From contig JAKAZC010000008.1 in assembly GCA_021826655.1 (NCBI GenBank), forward strand, positions 1 to 21,606: a stretch of 21,606 nucleotides of DNA, given 5' to 3'. Positions 15,487 to 21,606 of the stretch are shown here, in pieces. The position numbers were made by a program, and so were the translations under genes. Under the pieces are notes generated by a model. It searched no databases and was not told the DNA's origin. It worked only from the letters and a program-made list of their open reading frames with translations. Position 1 is the first letter of the stretch, and each line of letters opens with the position of its first letter. Source of the stretch: Actinomycetes bacterium (GTDB lineage Bacteria > Actinomycetota > Acidimicrobiia > Acidimicrobiales > RAAP-2).

Positions 15487-16728
15487 ATGCCGATCGATCT
15501 CGCTCCGGACCGCCGCTACACCGTCATCAGCGCCGACGCCCATGCGGGGGCCGACATCGCCGACTACCGGCCGTACCTGGCGTCGAGGTGGCACGACGAG
15601 TTCGACGCCTGGGCATCCGGCTATGTCAACCCGTACGCCGATCTCCAGGCGCCCACGGCCTACCGGAGCTGGGACTCGGACCGACGCCTGGCGGAGAACG
15701 AGGCCGACGGGATCGCCGCCGAAGTCCTGTTCCCGAACACCGTCCCCCCGTTCTTCGAGGAAGGCAGTCTGCTCGCACTGCCGCCCACTCCGGACGACTA
15801 TCGGCGCCGGTGGGCCGGCCTGCAGGCCCACAACCGGTGGCTGGCCGACTTCTGCGCCCGGGCACCGGGCCGCCGGGCCGGAGTGGCGCAGATCTTCGCC
15901 AACGACATCGACGACGCGCTGGCCGAGGTCCGGTGGGCGGCGGCCAACTTCGGGCCCTTCGGCGGGATCCTTCTGCCGAGCCTTCCGCCCGGTGCCGACC
16001 TTCCCGGGCTGTGGGAGCCGGTGTGGGAGCCGGTGTGGTCGCTGTGCGAGGAGCTCGGCGTCGTGGTCAACGTGCACGGCGGCGGCGGCCTGCCCGACTA
16101 CGGCGACTCCGAGGTGGCCCGGGCCATGATGCTGGTCGAGCTCCCGTGGTTCTCCCACCGGTCGATGTGGCATCTGATCTTCGGCGGGGTGCTGGAGCGC
16201 CACCCCGGGCTCAAGGTGGCGCTCACCGAGCAGGGGTTGGCCTGGCTGCCCCGGGGGCTCGAGACACTCGACTGGTTCTACGGCCGGATGACCATGGGCG
16301 GGGCGGCCGAGGCGGCCTACTTCGGCGTGGCCGCCCAGGGCATGTCGATGACACCGTCCGAGTACTTCGCTCGCAACGTCTTCGTGGGTGCCAGCTTCCT
16401 GCGCGCCACCGAATCGGCCGTTCGCCACCAGGTCGGGGTCGACCGGATCATGTGGGGGTCGGACTACCCCCACACCGAGGGCTCCTTCCCTTACAGCCTC
16501 TTGGCGCTCCGGGCCGCCTTCGGCCGGTGCGACCCCGCCGAGACGAAGCTCATGGTCGAGGACACCGTGGCTTCCGTCTACGGCTTCGACCTCGAGGCCT
16601 TGCGCCCGGTGGGCGACCGGATCGGACCCTCGGTGGCCGAGGTCGCCACGCCGCTCGAGGTCGACGAGTACCCGACGGACTCGACCTGCAACGCCTTCGA
16701 CCGTCACCAGGTGCTGCGCTCCTGGTGA
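15487..16728 (+). CDS. Amidohydrolase-2 family metal-dependent hydrolase/decarboxylase (copy 1)
   Basis: The 413-residue TIM-barrel protein belongs to the amidohydrolase/ACMSD group, whose members hydrolyse or decarboxylate aromatic and cyclic acids. The N-terminal metal motif is SADAHAG (Asp17-x-His19) where many relatives have His-x-His. VNVHGGG supplies the barrel histidine and MWGSDYPHTEGS the catalytic Asp326. ALTEQG and RNVFVGASF match family blocks. ATG 15487 is preceded by GAAAGGG. Residues about 176-184 read WEPVWEPVW from a 12-bp in-frame tandem duplication. It is clearly related to the minus-strand amidohydrolase that faces it, but strongly diverged. Operon partner: the upstream SDR. 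Hydrolase versus decarboxylase cannot be decided from the motifs. Confidence 0.9.
   Translation: MPIDLAPDRRYTVISADAHAGADIADYRPYLASRWHDEFDAWASGYVNPYADLQAPTAYRSWDSDRRLAENEADGIAAEVLFPNTVPPFFEEGSLLALPPTPDDYRRRWAGLQAHNRWLADFCARAPGRRAGVAQIFANDIDDALAEVRWAAANFGPFGGILLPSLPPGADLPGLWEPVWEPVWSLCEELGVVVNVHGGGGLPDYGDSEVARAMMLVELPWFSHRSMWHLIFGGVLERHPGLKVALTEQGLAWLPRGLETLDWFYGRMTMGGAAEAAYFGVAAQGMSMTPSEYFARNVFVGASFLRATESAVRHQVGVDRIMWGSDYPHTEGSFPYSLLALRAAFGRCDPAETKLMVEDTVASVYGFDLEALRPVGDRIGPSVAEVATPLEVDEYPTDSTCNAFDRHQVLRSW
16011..16038 (+). repeat. 12-bp in-frame tandem duplication
   Basis: The unit TGGGAGCCGGTG occurs twice back to back and is followed by a further TGG, encoding WEPV-WEPV-W inside the amidohydrolase. 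The relative on the minus strand has only one such segment (DPVWAACAAAG), so the extra unit looks like a local slippage product that kept the frame. Confidence 0.6.
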
Positions 16729-16729
16729 C
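16703..16729 (+). terminator. Stem-loop overlapping the amidohydrolase stop codon
   Basis: GTCACCAG (16703-16710) and CTGGTGAC (16722-16729) form a perfect 8-bp stem with an 11-nt loop. The stop codon TGA (16726-16728) lies within the right arm. It may end transcription or protect the 3' end. Confidence 0.45.
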
Positions 16730-16732
16730 CCG

Positions 16733-16760
16733 CACCGGCCCGTCGACCTCCGCGCCGGTG
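16733..16760. terminator. Second hairpin in the convergent gap
   Basis: CACCGGC (16733-16739) and GCCGGTG (16754-16760) pair over 7 bp with a 14-nt loop, between the two convergent amidohydrolase genes. It could serve transcripts from either side. No T-run. Confidence 0.3.
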
Positions 16761-16780
16761 ACGCCGCCGGTGAGCCGGGG

Positions 16781-18070
16781 TCAGCCGGGTGGGCGCACTC
16801 CGTACTCCGCCTTCCACCACCGGGCCTCGGCCCGGGCGGTGGGGTCCGAGCGCAGCGTCGGGTCCTGGCCGAGCGACGCCGGGCTCGGCCCGATGCGTGC
16901 GGCGATGGGCCGGAGCACGTCCAGGTCGAACCCGTAGACCTTGGCTGCGGTCAGGCCCAGGAGCTCAGCGGTGTCATCGACAGGGACCTCGGAGAAGTCG
17001 GCCCGCAGCTTGGCCGCCGTGTTCGGCCAGGTGCCCTCGGGGTGCGGGTAGTCGGTACCCCACATGACCACGTCGGTGCCGATCACGTAGCGCCGGCGGA
17101 TCTCCTCCCTGGACATGGTGGAGGCCCCGATGAAGATGTTGGTGCCGAAGTAGTCCGAGGGGAGCTTGGAGATCTTGCCCCGCAGCATGGCGGCCAGCTT
17201 CTTGGTGGTGTGCCCGCCCCCCATGTATTGGTCCCACTTCCACATCATGTCGGGCGCCCAGTAGGCGGCCGCTTCGGTCACCACGAACTTGAGGTCGGGG
17301 AATCGCTCGAAGGCGCCACCGAACAGCAGGTGCCAGGCCGGCCGCACGGCCCACCAGACCACCTCGGCCAGGTAGACGCCGGTGTGGTCCCCGTACTCCT
17401 CCATCGGGGCCTCGCCCGAGTGGGTGTGGACCGGCAGGCCGGCCGCGGCGCACGCCGCCCACACCGGGTCGTAGCTGGCGTCGTTGTAGGGCGTCCGCTC
17501 CCGCCACATGGTGGGGATCATGATGCCGCGGATGCCGGGCTGGGCCGCCACCCATTCGATCTCGGCGACGGCCCGCCGCAGGTCGTGGGTGATCGGCACC
17601 AGGGCGATGCCGCCACGCCGGTGAGGCGAGTGCGAGCACATCTCGGCCAGGAACCGGTTGTGGGCATGGGCCCCGGCGAAGGCCAGCTCGGGGTCGGCGA
17701 TGGCCCCGGCGAACAGTCCGGCCCCGAACGGGGGGGAGGCCATACCGGTCACGGCGTCGGCGTCGGCGAACAGCACGTCGGCCGCCACCCCGTCCGAGTC
17801 GAGCTCCTTGTCGCGCACGGCGGGGTCGAAGGCGCCCTTCAGGCCCTCCTCGTTGTCGGTCTCCCACCCCATGATGTAGTCGTAGTTGAAGGCCAGCGAC
17901 TCCTCGCGATGGGCCTGGCGCTCGGCCAGGTACTCCTCGAACGCGGGGTGGTACCTCGACTCGAGGTAGGGGCGGTAGTCCTCGCACGCGAGGCCGGCGT
18001 GGCCGTCGGCCGAGACGACGACGTAGCGGTCGTCGGCGGTGGCAGGGACGTCGCCCGTGGTCCTGGTCAC
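16781..18070 (-). CDS. Amidohydrolase-2 family metal-dependent hydrolase/decarboxylase (copy 2)
   Basis: This 429-residue TIM-barrel protein of the ACMSD/amidohydrolase group shares many blocks with copy 1. It has SADGHAG (Asp22-x-His24), VHTHSGEAPMEEYGDH, HLLFGGAFERFPDLK, FGTNIFIGAS and MWGTDYPHPEGTWP with Asp340. Its N-terminal region (YDYIMGWETDNEEGLKG) and a longer middle make it a different subfamily. GTG 18070 is chosen because GTGA overlaps the upstream acetoacetate-decarboxylase-family stop by 4 nt, indicating coupled translation and probably equal stoichiometry. That pairing suggests successive steps of one pathway. As with copy 1, the first metal ligand is Asp rather than His, so metal binding may differ from classical members. 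Confidence 0.9.
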   Translation of the reverse strand: MTRTTGDVPATADDRYVVVSADGHAGLACEDYRPYLESRYHPAFEEYLAERQAHREESLAFNYDYIMGWETDNEEGLKGAFDPAVRDKELDSDGVAADVLFADADAVTGMASPPFGAGLFAGAIADPELAFAGAHAHNRFLAEMCSHSPHRRGGIALVPITHDLRRAVAEIEWVAAQPGIRGIMIPTMWRERTPYNDASYDPVWAACAAAGLPVHTHSGEAPMEEYGDHTGVYLAEVVWWAVRPAWHLLFGGAFERFPDLKFVVTEAAAYWAPDMMWKWDQYMGGGHTTKKLAAMLRGKISKLPSDYFGTNIFIGASTMSREEIRRRYVIGTDVVMWGTDYPHPEGTWPNTAAKLRADFSEVPVDDTAELLGLTAAKVYGFDLDVLRPIAARIGPSPASLGQDPTLRSDPTARAEARWWKAEYGVRPPG

Positions 18071-18846
18071 GACCGGGCCCCCAGCACGCTCAGGTCGTCG
18101 TAGCGCTGGTGCATGAAGGGCACCAGCCACTCCGCGGGCACACGCTCGACGATCTCACCCCGCTGCGACGAGGCGAGCTCCGCGAACTCGAAGGACAGGA
18201 CCTCCTCGACCGGGAAGTCCGCCACGGGGTCGAGCGGCGCCTCGAGGAGCTTGCACTCGCCGGTCACCGGTCGGACGAACCGGGCGGTCTCGTGGCGGCG
18301 GCAGTAGACGAGGGCGGGGTCGCCGTCGAGTCCCTCACCGGTCGGGTTGGGCAGACCCTTGAAGTAGAAGTCGAGCTTGTCGATCTCGTAGCCGGGCTGC
18401 TCGGGCCCGAGCGTTCCGCTGACCTCGACCACCTTGGCGCCCATCCGGGACACCTCGGCCGTCAGGGCGTCGCCTTCGGTGACGAGCGACAGCTGGGCGA
18501 TCTTCTTCGGCTCGCCGAACGTCTCGCGGCCGCCCGTGGTGGCCTGCTCGGTGCTCATCGGCATGAAGAGGGCGTACTCGCCCTCGACGTCGCCGTGGCG
18601 GGCCCGGACGCCGAACCAGCCGGCCCCGAAGGTCGCCAGCCCGGTTCCCAGGTCGACGACGGCGATGCGCAGGCGGGCGGTGGGCGCGGCCGGCTCGAGC
18701 GGCCGGGGCAGCACGGCGGCGACAGCGTCGGGATCGGTGCGGAAGACGACGGTGACCGCCGTCGACCAGATCGGACTGCGCGTGGCCTCGACCTCGCGGT
18801 TGGACCGCAGGTCCGCGGCCCGGGCCCCGTAACGGACGTTCCCCAT
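18067..18846 (-). CDS. Acetoacetate decarboxylase (ADC) family protein
   Basis: The 259-residue protein matches ADC over its whole length. It has an N-terminal RTDPDAVAAVLPRPLEP, GEYALFMPM, and the key segment GGRETFGEPKKIAQ with Lys114-Lys115, equivalent to the Schiff-base lysine pair (Lys115/116) of the clostridial enzyme. Family members include true decarboxylases and Schiff-base aldolases or dehydratases with other substrates; the substitution around the lysines and the genomic context argue against simple acetone formation. ATG 18846 is preceded by GGGGGAGGGA. Its stop overlaps the start of amidohydrolase copy 2 (GTGA). It is divergent from an SDR operon, and a second ADC-family gene lies near the right edge. 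Confidence 0.9.
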   Translation of the reverse strand: MGNVRYGARAADLRSNREVEATRSPIWSTAVTVVFRTDPDAVAAVLPRPLEPAAPTARLRIAVVDLGTGLATFGAGWFGVRARHGDVEGEYALFMPMSTEQATTGGRETFGEPKKIAQLSLVTEGDALTAEVSRMGAKVVEVSGTLGPEQPGYEIDKLDFYFKGLPNPTGEGLDGDPALVYCRRHETARFVRPVTGECKLLEAPLDPVADFPVEEVLSFEFAELASSQRGEIVERVPAEWLVPFMHQRYDDLSVLGARS

Positions 18847-19016
18847 GGCATTCCCTCCCCCGGTGGCCCCGCGGCCACCACCCAGAGTGTGGCACGCGCC
18901 GATCGGGACCGCCCGCGCGACCAGGCCTTCCGGCTCCCGCGTGATCCGGAGCCCGACGGGTGGCAGGATGCCAGCGACGGCGATGGACCCGCCGCAGGAC
19001 CGGAGGACGTGCACAC
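18847..19016. promoter_or_regulatory. Divergent gap between the ADC-family gene and the SDR leader
   Basis: The 170-bp gap holds a CAGGAT (-10-like, plus, 18964-18969) inside the small inverted repeat GGCA-gga-TGCC, and a CACACT (-10-like, minus, 18891-18886). Neither has a good -35. GGAGG (19002-19006) lies at the end, before the short ORF. Confidence 0.25.
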
Positions 19017-19082
19017 ATGGACCGACGAGCGAACCACTCCGACCGGACCGGCACCGGCACCGGCCTCGGCACCGTCCGATGA
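19017..19082 (+). CDS. Possible 21-residue leader peptide coupled to the SDR gene
   Basis: ATG 19017 follows GGAGG (19002-19006) by 10 nt and opens a 21-codon frame with the sequence MDRRANHSDRTGTGTGLGTV plus Arg. Its TGA (19080-19082) overlaps the SDR ATG (19079) as ATGA. The SDR itself has no visible ribosome-binding site, so ribosomes finishing this frame could restart on it. Three ACCGGC hexamers encode the Thr-Gly repeats (19047-19064). The peptide resembles no known attenuator and could be chance, but the overlap type is the same as at four real junctions in this window. Confidence 0.4.
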   Translation: MDRRANHSDRTGTGTGLGTVR

Positions 19083-19897
19083 TCCTCGACCGGTTCGGCG
19101 TCACCGGCCGGGTGGCCGTGGTCACCGGCGCGGGCCTCGGGATCGGCCGGGGCATCGCCATCGGGCTGGCTGAGGCCGGGGCCGACGTGGTCCTGGCCGC
19201 CCGCACCGAGTCCGACCTCGACGAGGTGGCGGACCGTGTCCGGTCGTTCGGCAGGCGGGCGCTCGTGGTCCCCACCGACGTCACGGAGCGGACCCAGTGC
19301 GAACTGCTGATCGACCGGGCGGCGGACGAGTTCGGACGGCTCGACATCCTGGTGAACAACGCCGGGGGGGCGATGCCCCGGGCCGCAGTGGACACCAGCG
19401 AGGGGTTCATGGCCCGGACGTTCGCCTTCAACGTGATCGCGCCGCTGACCCTGACCACACTGGCCGCCCGCCGTATGGTCGACTCGGTCGGCTCCGGCTC
19501 GGTGGTCAACATCTCGTCGCGGTCGGCCAGCATGACCCAACCGATGTTCGTCGCCTACGGCGCGGCCAAGGCGGCGCTCGACCGCCTGACGAGGAACATC
19601 GCCTCGGAGCTGGCCCCGCGGGTGCGGGTCAACGCCCTCGATGTCGGCGGAGTGGCCACCCGCTCGCTCGAGATCGTGCTGACCGACGACGTCCTGCGCC
19701 GACAGTTCCTGGAGGGCACGCCGATGGGACGGCCGGGCGAACCCGAGGACATCGCCTGCGCCGTCCTGTTCCTGGCGTCGGATGCCTCGTCGTGGGTCAC
19801 CGGCAAGGTGTTCGAGATCGACGGGGGCACCGAGGCGCCGGCCATCGTGGTGCCGGTCGCACCGCTGGAGCCGACGTCGGCGGGCGGCGTCGGGTGA
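19079..19897 (+). CDS. SDR family NAD(P)-dependent oxidoreductase (FabG/glucose-dehydrogenase-like)
   Basis: The 272-residue classical SDR has TGAGLGIGRG (16-25), an Arg after beta-2 (LAARTE) favouring NADPH, NNAGG at 93-97, the Ser pair at 146-147 and YGAAK with Tyr160 and Lys164. The C-terminal FEIDGGTEAPA is standard for the family. ATG 19079 fits the family N-terminus (LDRFGVTGRVAVVTG). There is no Shine-Dalgarno sequence, but the start overlaps the end of a short upstream frame as ATGA. The stop overlaps the VOC gene as GTGA. Together with the neighbouring ADC and amidohydrolase genes it probably reduces or oxidises a pathway intermediate; the substrate is unknown. Confidence 0.92.
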   Translation: MILDRFGVTGRVAVVTGAGLGIGRGIAIGLAEAGADVVLAARTESDLDEVADRVRSFGRRALVVPTDVTERTQCELLIDRAADEFGRLDILVNNAGGAMPRAAVDTSEGFMARTFAFNVIAPLTLTTLAARRMVDSVGSGSVVNISSRSASMTQPMFVAYGAAKAALDRLTRNIASELAPRVRVNALDVGGVATRSLEIVLTDDVLRRQFLEGTPMGRPGEPEDIACAVLFLASDASSWVTGKVFEIDGGTEAPAIVVPVAPLEPTSAGGVG

Positions 19898-20307
19898 TCG
19901 GGAACCGGCCCGCTCCGGAGTCGGCCGCCGCACCGGTGACCGGGCTGTCGCACGTGCAGCTGAACGTGACCGACCCCGACGCGAGCGCGGCGTGGTACGA
20001 GGTCGCGCTCGGACTCGAACCGTTCGCGTCCGATCCCACCATCGGGTACGTGGCGATGACCCACCGGGCGGCGCGACTGGTCATCGTGCTCACCCGCCGC
20101 GACGGCGGGCCGCCCGACCACTCTGCCGGCGCGCTCGACCACCTGGCCTTCGCCGTCCCCGACGGCGCGTCACTGGTGGACTGGGCGGACCACCTGTCCG
20201 CGGCGGGCATCCACCACTCCGGCGTGGTGTCCGAGAACGGTAATCCGTCGCTGCAACTCCGCGACCCGGACGGCACCGCGATCGAACTGGTGGCGCCGCG
20301 GCCCTGA
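19894..20307 (+). CDS. VOC-family (glyoxalase/dioxygenase-fold) protein
   Basis: The 137-residue single-domain vicinal-oxygen-chelate protein consists of two beta-alpha-beta-beta-beta modules. Metal-ligand candidates are His20 (LSHVQLNV), His83 (LDHLAFAV) and Glu131 (TAIELVA), the pattern of extradiol dioxygenase or glyoxalase-like enzymes. DPDASAAWYEVALGLEPF and LRDPDGTAIEL are typical. GTG 19894 overlaps the SDR stop by 4 nt (GTGA), so the two are translated together. The protein could be an isomerase, epimerase, dioxygenase or resistance-type binding protein; the metal triad makes an enzyme more likely. Confidence 0.88.
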   Translation: MIGNRPAPESAAAPVTGLSHVQLNVTDPDASAAWYEVALGLEPFASDPTIGYVAMTHRAARLVIVLTRRDGGPPDHSAGALDHLAFAVPDGASLVDWADHLSAAGIHHSGVVSENGNPSLQLRDPDGTAIELVAPRP

Positions 20308-20363
20308 CCGGACGGACTGCCGTTGGTGTCCTGTGCGGTTGGAGCGGTGTGAACGTCGTGATC

Positions 20364-20894
20364 TCATGCGCCCGCCCCCTGGTTGACGGCGGCGCAGTGG
20401 CCGGCGAGACGTTCGAGGATCTGCTCGGCGGTCCTGTGCCAGACGAAGGGCTCCGGATCCTCGTTCCACTTGTCGACCCACGCCTGGATGTCGTCGGCAG
20501 GCTCCTTTGCGCTGCGGCGGGCCGATCGCTCCAGCCTCCCCGTGGTGGGCAGCAGCGGCAGCGTGGGAGCGGTGCGGTCGGACGCCCGGAGCTGCGGCCT
20601 CTCGTCGACGGCGAAGACGGCGGCCGCCTCGGGTGGGTCCACGTAGAGGCCGACGAGATCACGGACCTCCTCGATCAGGTCCGGGTCCGGGGAGACCTCG
20701 AAGATGCCTTGCTGCCAAGGCTCCAATCCGAACGCCCGCCAGATCTCGGCGGCGGTGGTCTCGGAGATCCCGTGCGTAGCCGCCAGTCCCCGGGTCGACC
20801 GGTGGGTGTCCTCGCCCGGCGTGGACTCCAAGGTGTCAGGTACCACCGCTTCGATGTCGGCGATATTTCGCGGCTGAACAGCCGGAAAGGACAT
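20364..20894 (-). pseudogene. IS630-family transposase relic with internal deletion
   Basis: This 176-residue open frame matches IS630 transposases in two separated blocks. Block one (about 10-116) has THRSTRGLA, IWRAFGLEPW, VRDLVGLYVDPPE and VDERPQLRASDRTAPTLPLLP, carrying the first catalytic Asp97. Block two (about 125-176) has DDIQAWVDKWNEDPEPFVW and TAEQILERLAGHC, the normal C-terminus. Roughly half of a full-length (about 350-residue) transposase is missing: the N-terminal DNA-binding part and, between residues 117 and 124, the central catalytic segment with the second Asp and the Glu. It cannot be an active transposase. Although decayed, the frame is intact, and its ATG overlaps the ADC-family stop as TGATG. 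Terminal repeats were not identified. Confidence 0.85.
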
Positions 20895-21604
20895 CAGGCG
20901 GGAGCGCCGACAGCTACCGGTCGCGCCATCTCCGAGGCGAGGACCGACTCCGACCACACCACCGATCCGGCGGTGAGCCGCATGTCGAACTCGAGATAGG
21001 CGCCGCCGAGGAAGGTGTCGACCGCCAGGCGGTGCACCGGGTCCACGCCCGAGGCCGTCGGATAGGTGAGTGATGCCGGCCCGGTGAAGCGGAGCTCGTC
21101 GCCGAAGGCGTCGGTACGGACCCCCAGGTCGCAGTTCCACCGGATGAGTTCGTGGACCTGCGTGGCCCCGGGCGGACCGGGCAGGTGCCGGAGCGAGTAC
21201 ATCGGGGTCCCGCTCGGCATCAACGCCTCGAAGAGATCGGCCCCGAGTCGCTCGGCCGGGGCGACGACCACCTTGGCCAGTGCGCAGTCGGCCGGGCGGG
21301 ACAGGGTGCCGACGGCGGCGGCGTCCTCGAGGTCGACGGTGACGACCGCCAGCTTCTTCGGGGCACCGAGCAGCTCGCGCCCGGCGGCCAGCGCGGCCTC
21401 GTTGGTGACGTAGATGTAGGGGATGTAGAAGCCCGGGACGCCGTCGTCGTCGACGACCCGCAGGATCGACACGTACTCGCCGTAGGGGCCGAGCGTACTG
21501 GCCCCGTACTCGGCCACCAGGACGGCGCCGAGCGCCGGGTCGTCCAGGTGCAGCCCGCGCGGCACGAGGTCGGCGACGTCGCCGCCCACGGTGAACGTGG
21601 CCAT
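20894..21604 (-). CDS. Second acetoacetate decarboxylase family protein (5' end probably cut by window edge)
   Basis: From the ATG at 21604 the protein has 236 residues. AAGRELLGAPKKLAVV contains the Lys-Lys pair (83-84) equivalent to the ADC Schiff-base lysine, with downstream HELIRWNCDLGV and a C-terminal block FTGPASLTYP to AYLEFDMRLTAG. In normal ADC proteins this lysine pair stands near residue 115, and the N-terminal segment before DVADLVPRGLHL is missing here. The true start therefore very likely lies beyond the right edge, two bases away. It differs clearly from the ADC copy at 18067. Its stop overlaps the transposase relic start (TGATG). Substrate unknown. Confidence 0.88.
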   Translation of the reverse strand: MATFTVGGDVADLVPRGLHLDDPALGAVLVAEYGASTLGPYGEYVSILRVVDDDGVPGFYIPYIYVTNEAALAAGRELLGAPKKLAVVTVDLEDAAAVGTLSRPADCALAKVVVAPAERLGADLFEALMPSGTPMYSLRHLPGPPGATQVHELIRWNCDLGVRTDAFGDELRFTGPASLTYPTASGVDPVHRLAVDTFLGGAYLEFDMRLTAGSVVWSESVLASEMARPVAVGAPA

Positions 21605-21606
21605 GA

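Noticed and set aside
13633..16707. A 1024-codon open frame on the minus strand across the TasA-like gene, SDR and amidohydrolase
   Set aside because: Only its last 233 codons look like protein; the rest is the antisense reading of two well-supported plus-strand enzymes and is Gly/Arg/His-rich, as expected in GC-rich DNA.

Overview
The window is very GC-rich, with dense coding, frequent GTG starts and stop/start overlaps of 1-4 nt. It looks like a chromosomal segment of a high-GC actinobacterium. The mix of Tat genes, mycobacterial-type PRTase/hydrolase/erythromycin-esterase genes, SDRs, amidohydrolases and acetoacetate-decarboxylase-like enzymes suggests Acidimicrobiia or a relative, but that placement is inference. 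No rRNA, tRNA or CRISPR array was seen, and no intact mobile element.

Left part (1-4972). panD (aspartate 1-decarboxylase) appears to start at a GTG right behind a promoter-like sequence. It is followed by an exported or anchored alpha/beta hydrolase. Facing it on the minus strand is a tightly coupled three-gene operon: a 101-residue unknown protein, a phosphoribosyltransferase/dienelactone-hydrolase fusion, and an erythromycin-esterase-family protein. Both junctions are 4-nt overlaps.

Middle (4973-9410). Two zinc-dependent alcohol dehydrogenases of different subfamilies lie in tandem. A complete tatA-tatB-tatC operon follows, ending in a strong hairpin. A small minus-strand hypothetical gene faces tatC across a palindrome-rich gap.

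Right part (9551-21606). This reads as a catabolic/lipid-type island. It holds a divergent acyl-CoA carboxyltransferase, a 2,4-dienoyl-CoA-reductase-like SDR downstream of a sulfatase, and a lone TasA/camelysin-like secreted protein. An SDR-amidohydrolase pair runs head-on into a second, paralogous amidohydrolase that is translationally coupled to an acetoacetate-decarboxylase (ADC) family gene. Divergent from that is an SDR-VOC pair preceded by a possible 21-codon leader ORF. The window ends with a second ADC-family gene, cut by the edge, whose stop codon overlaps the start of an internally deleted IS630-type transposase relic. The pairing of ADC-family and amidohydrolase enzymes with SDRs and a VOC protein suggests an undescribed degradation pathway for an oxygenated or carboxylated substrate. 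The substrate cannot be read from the sequence.
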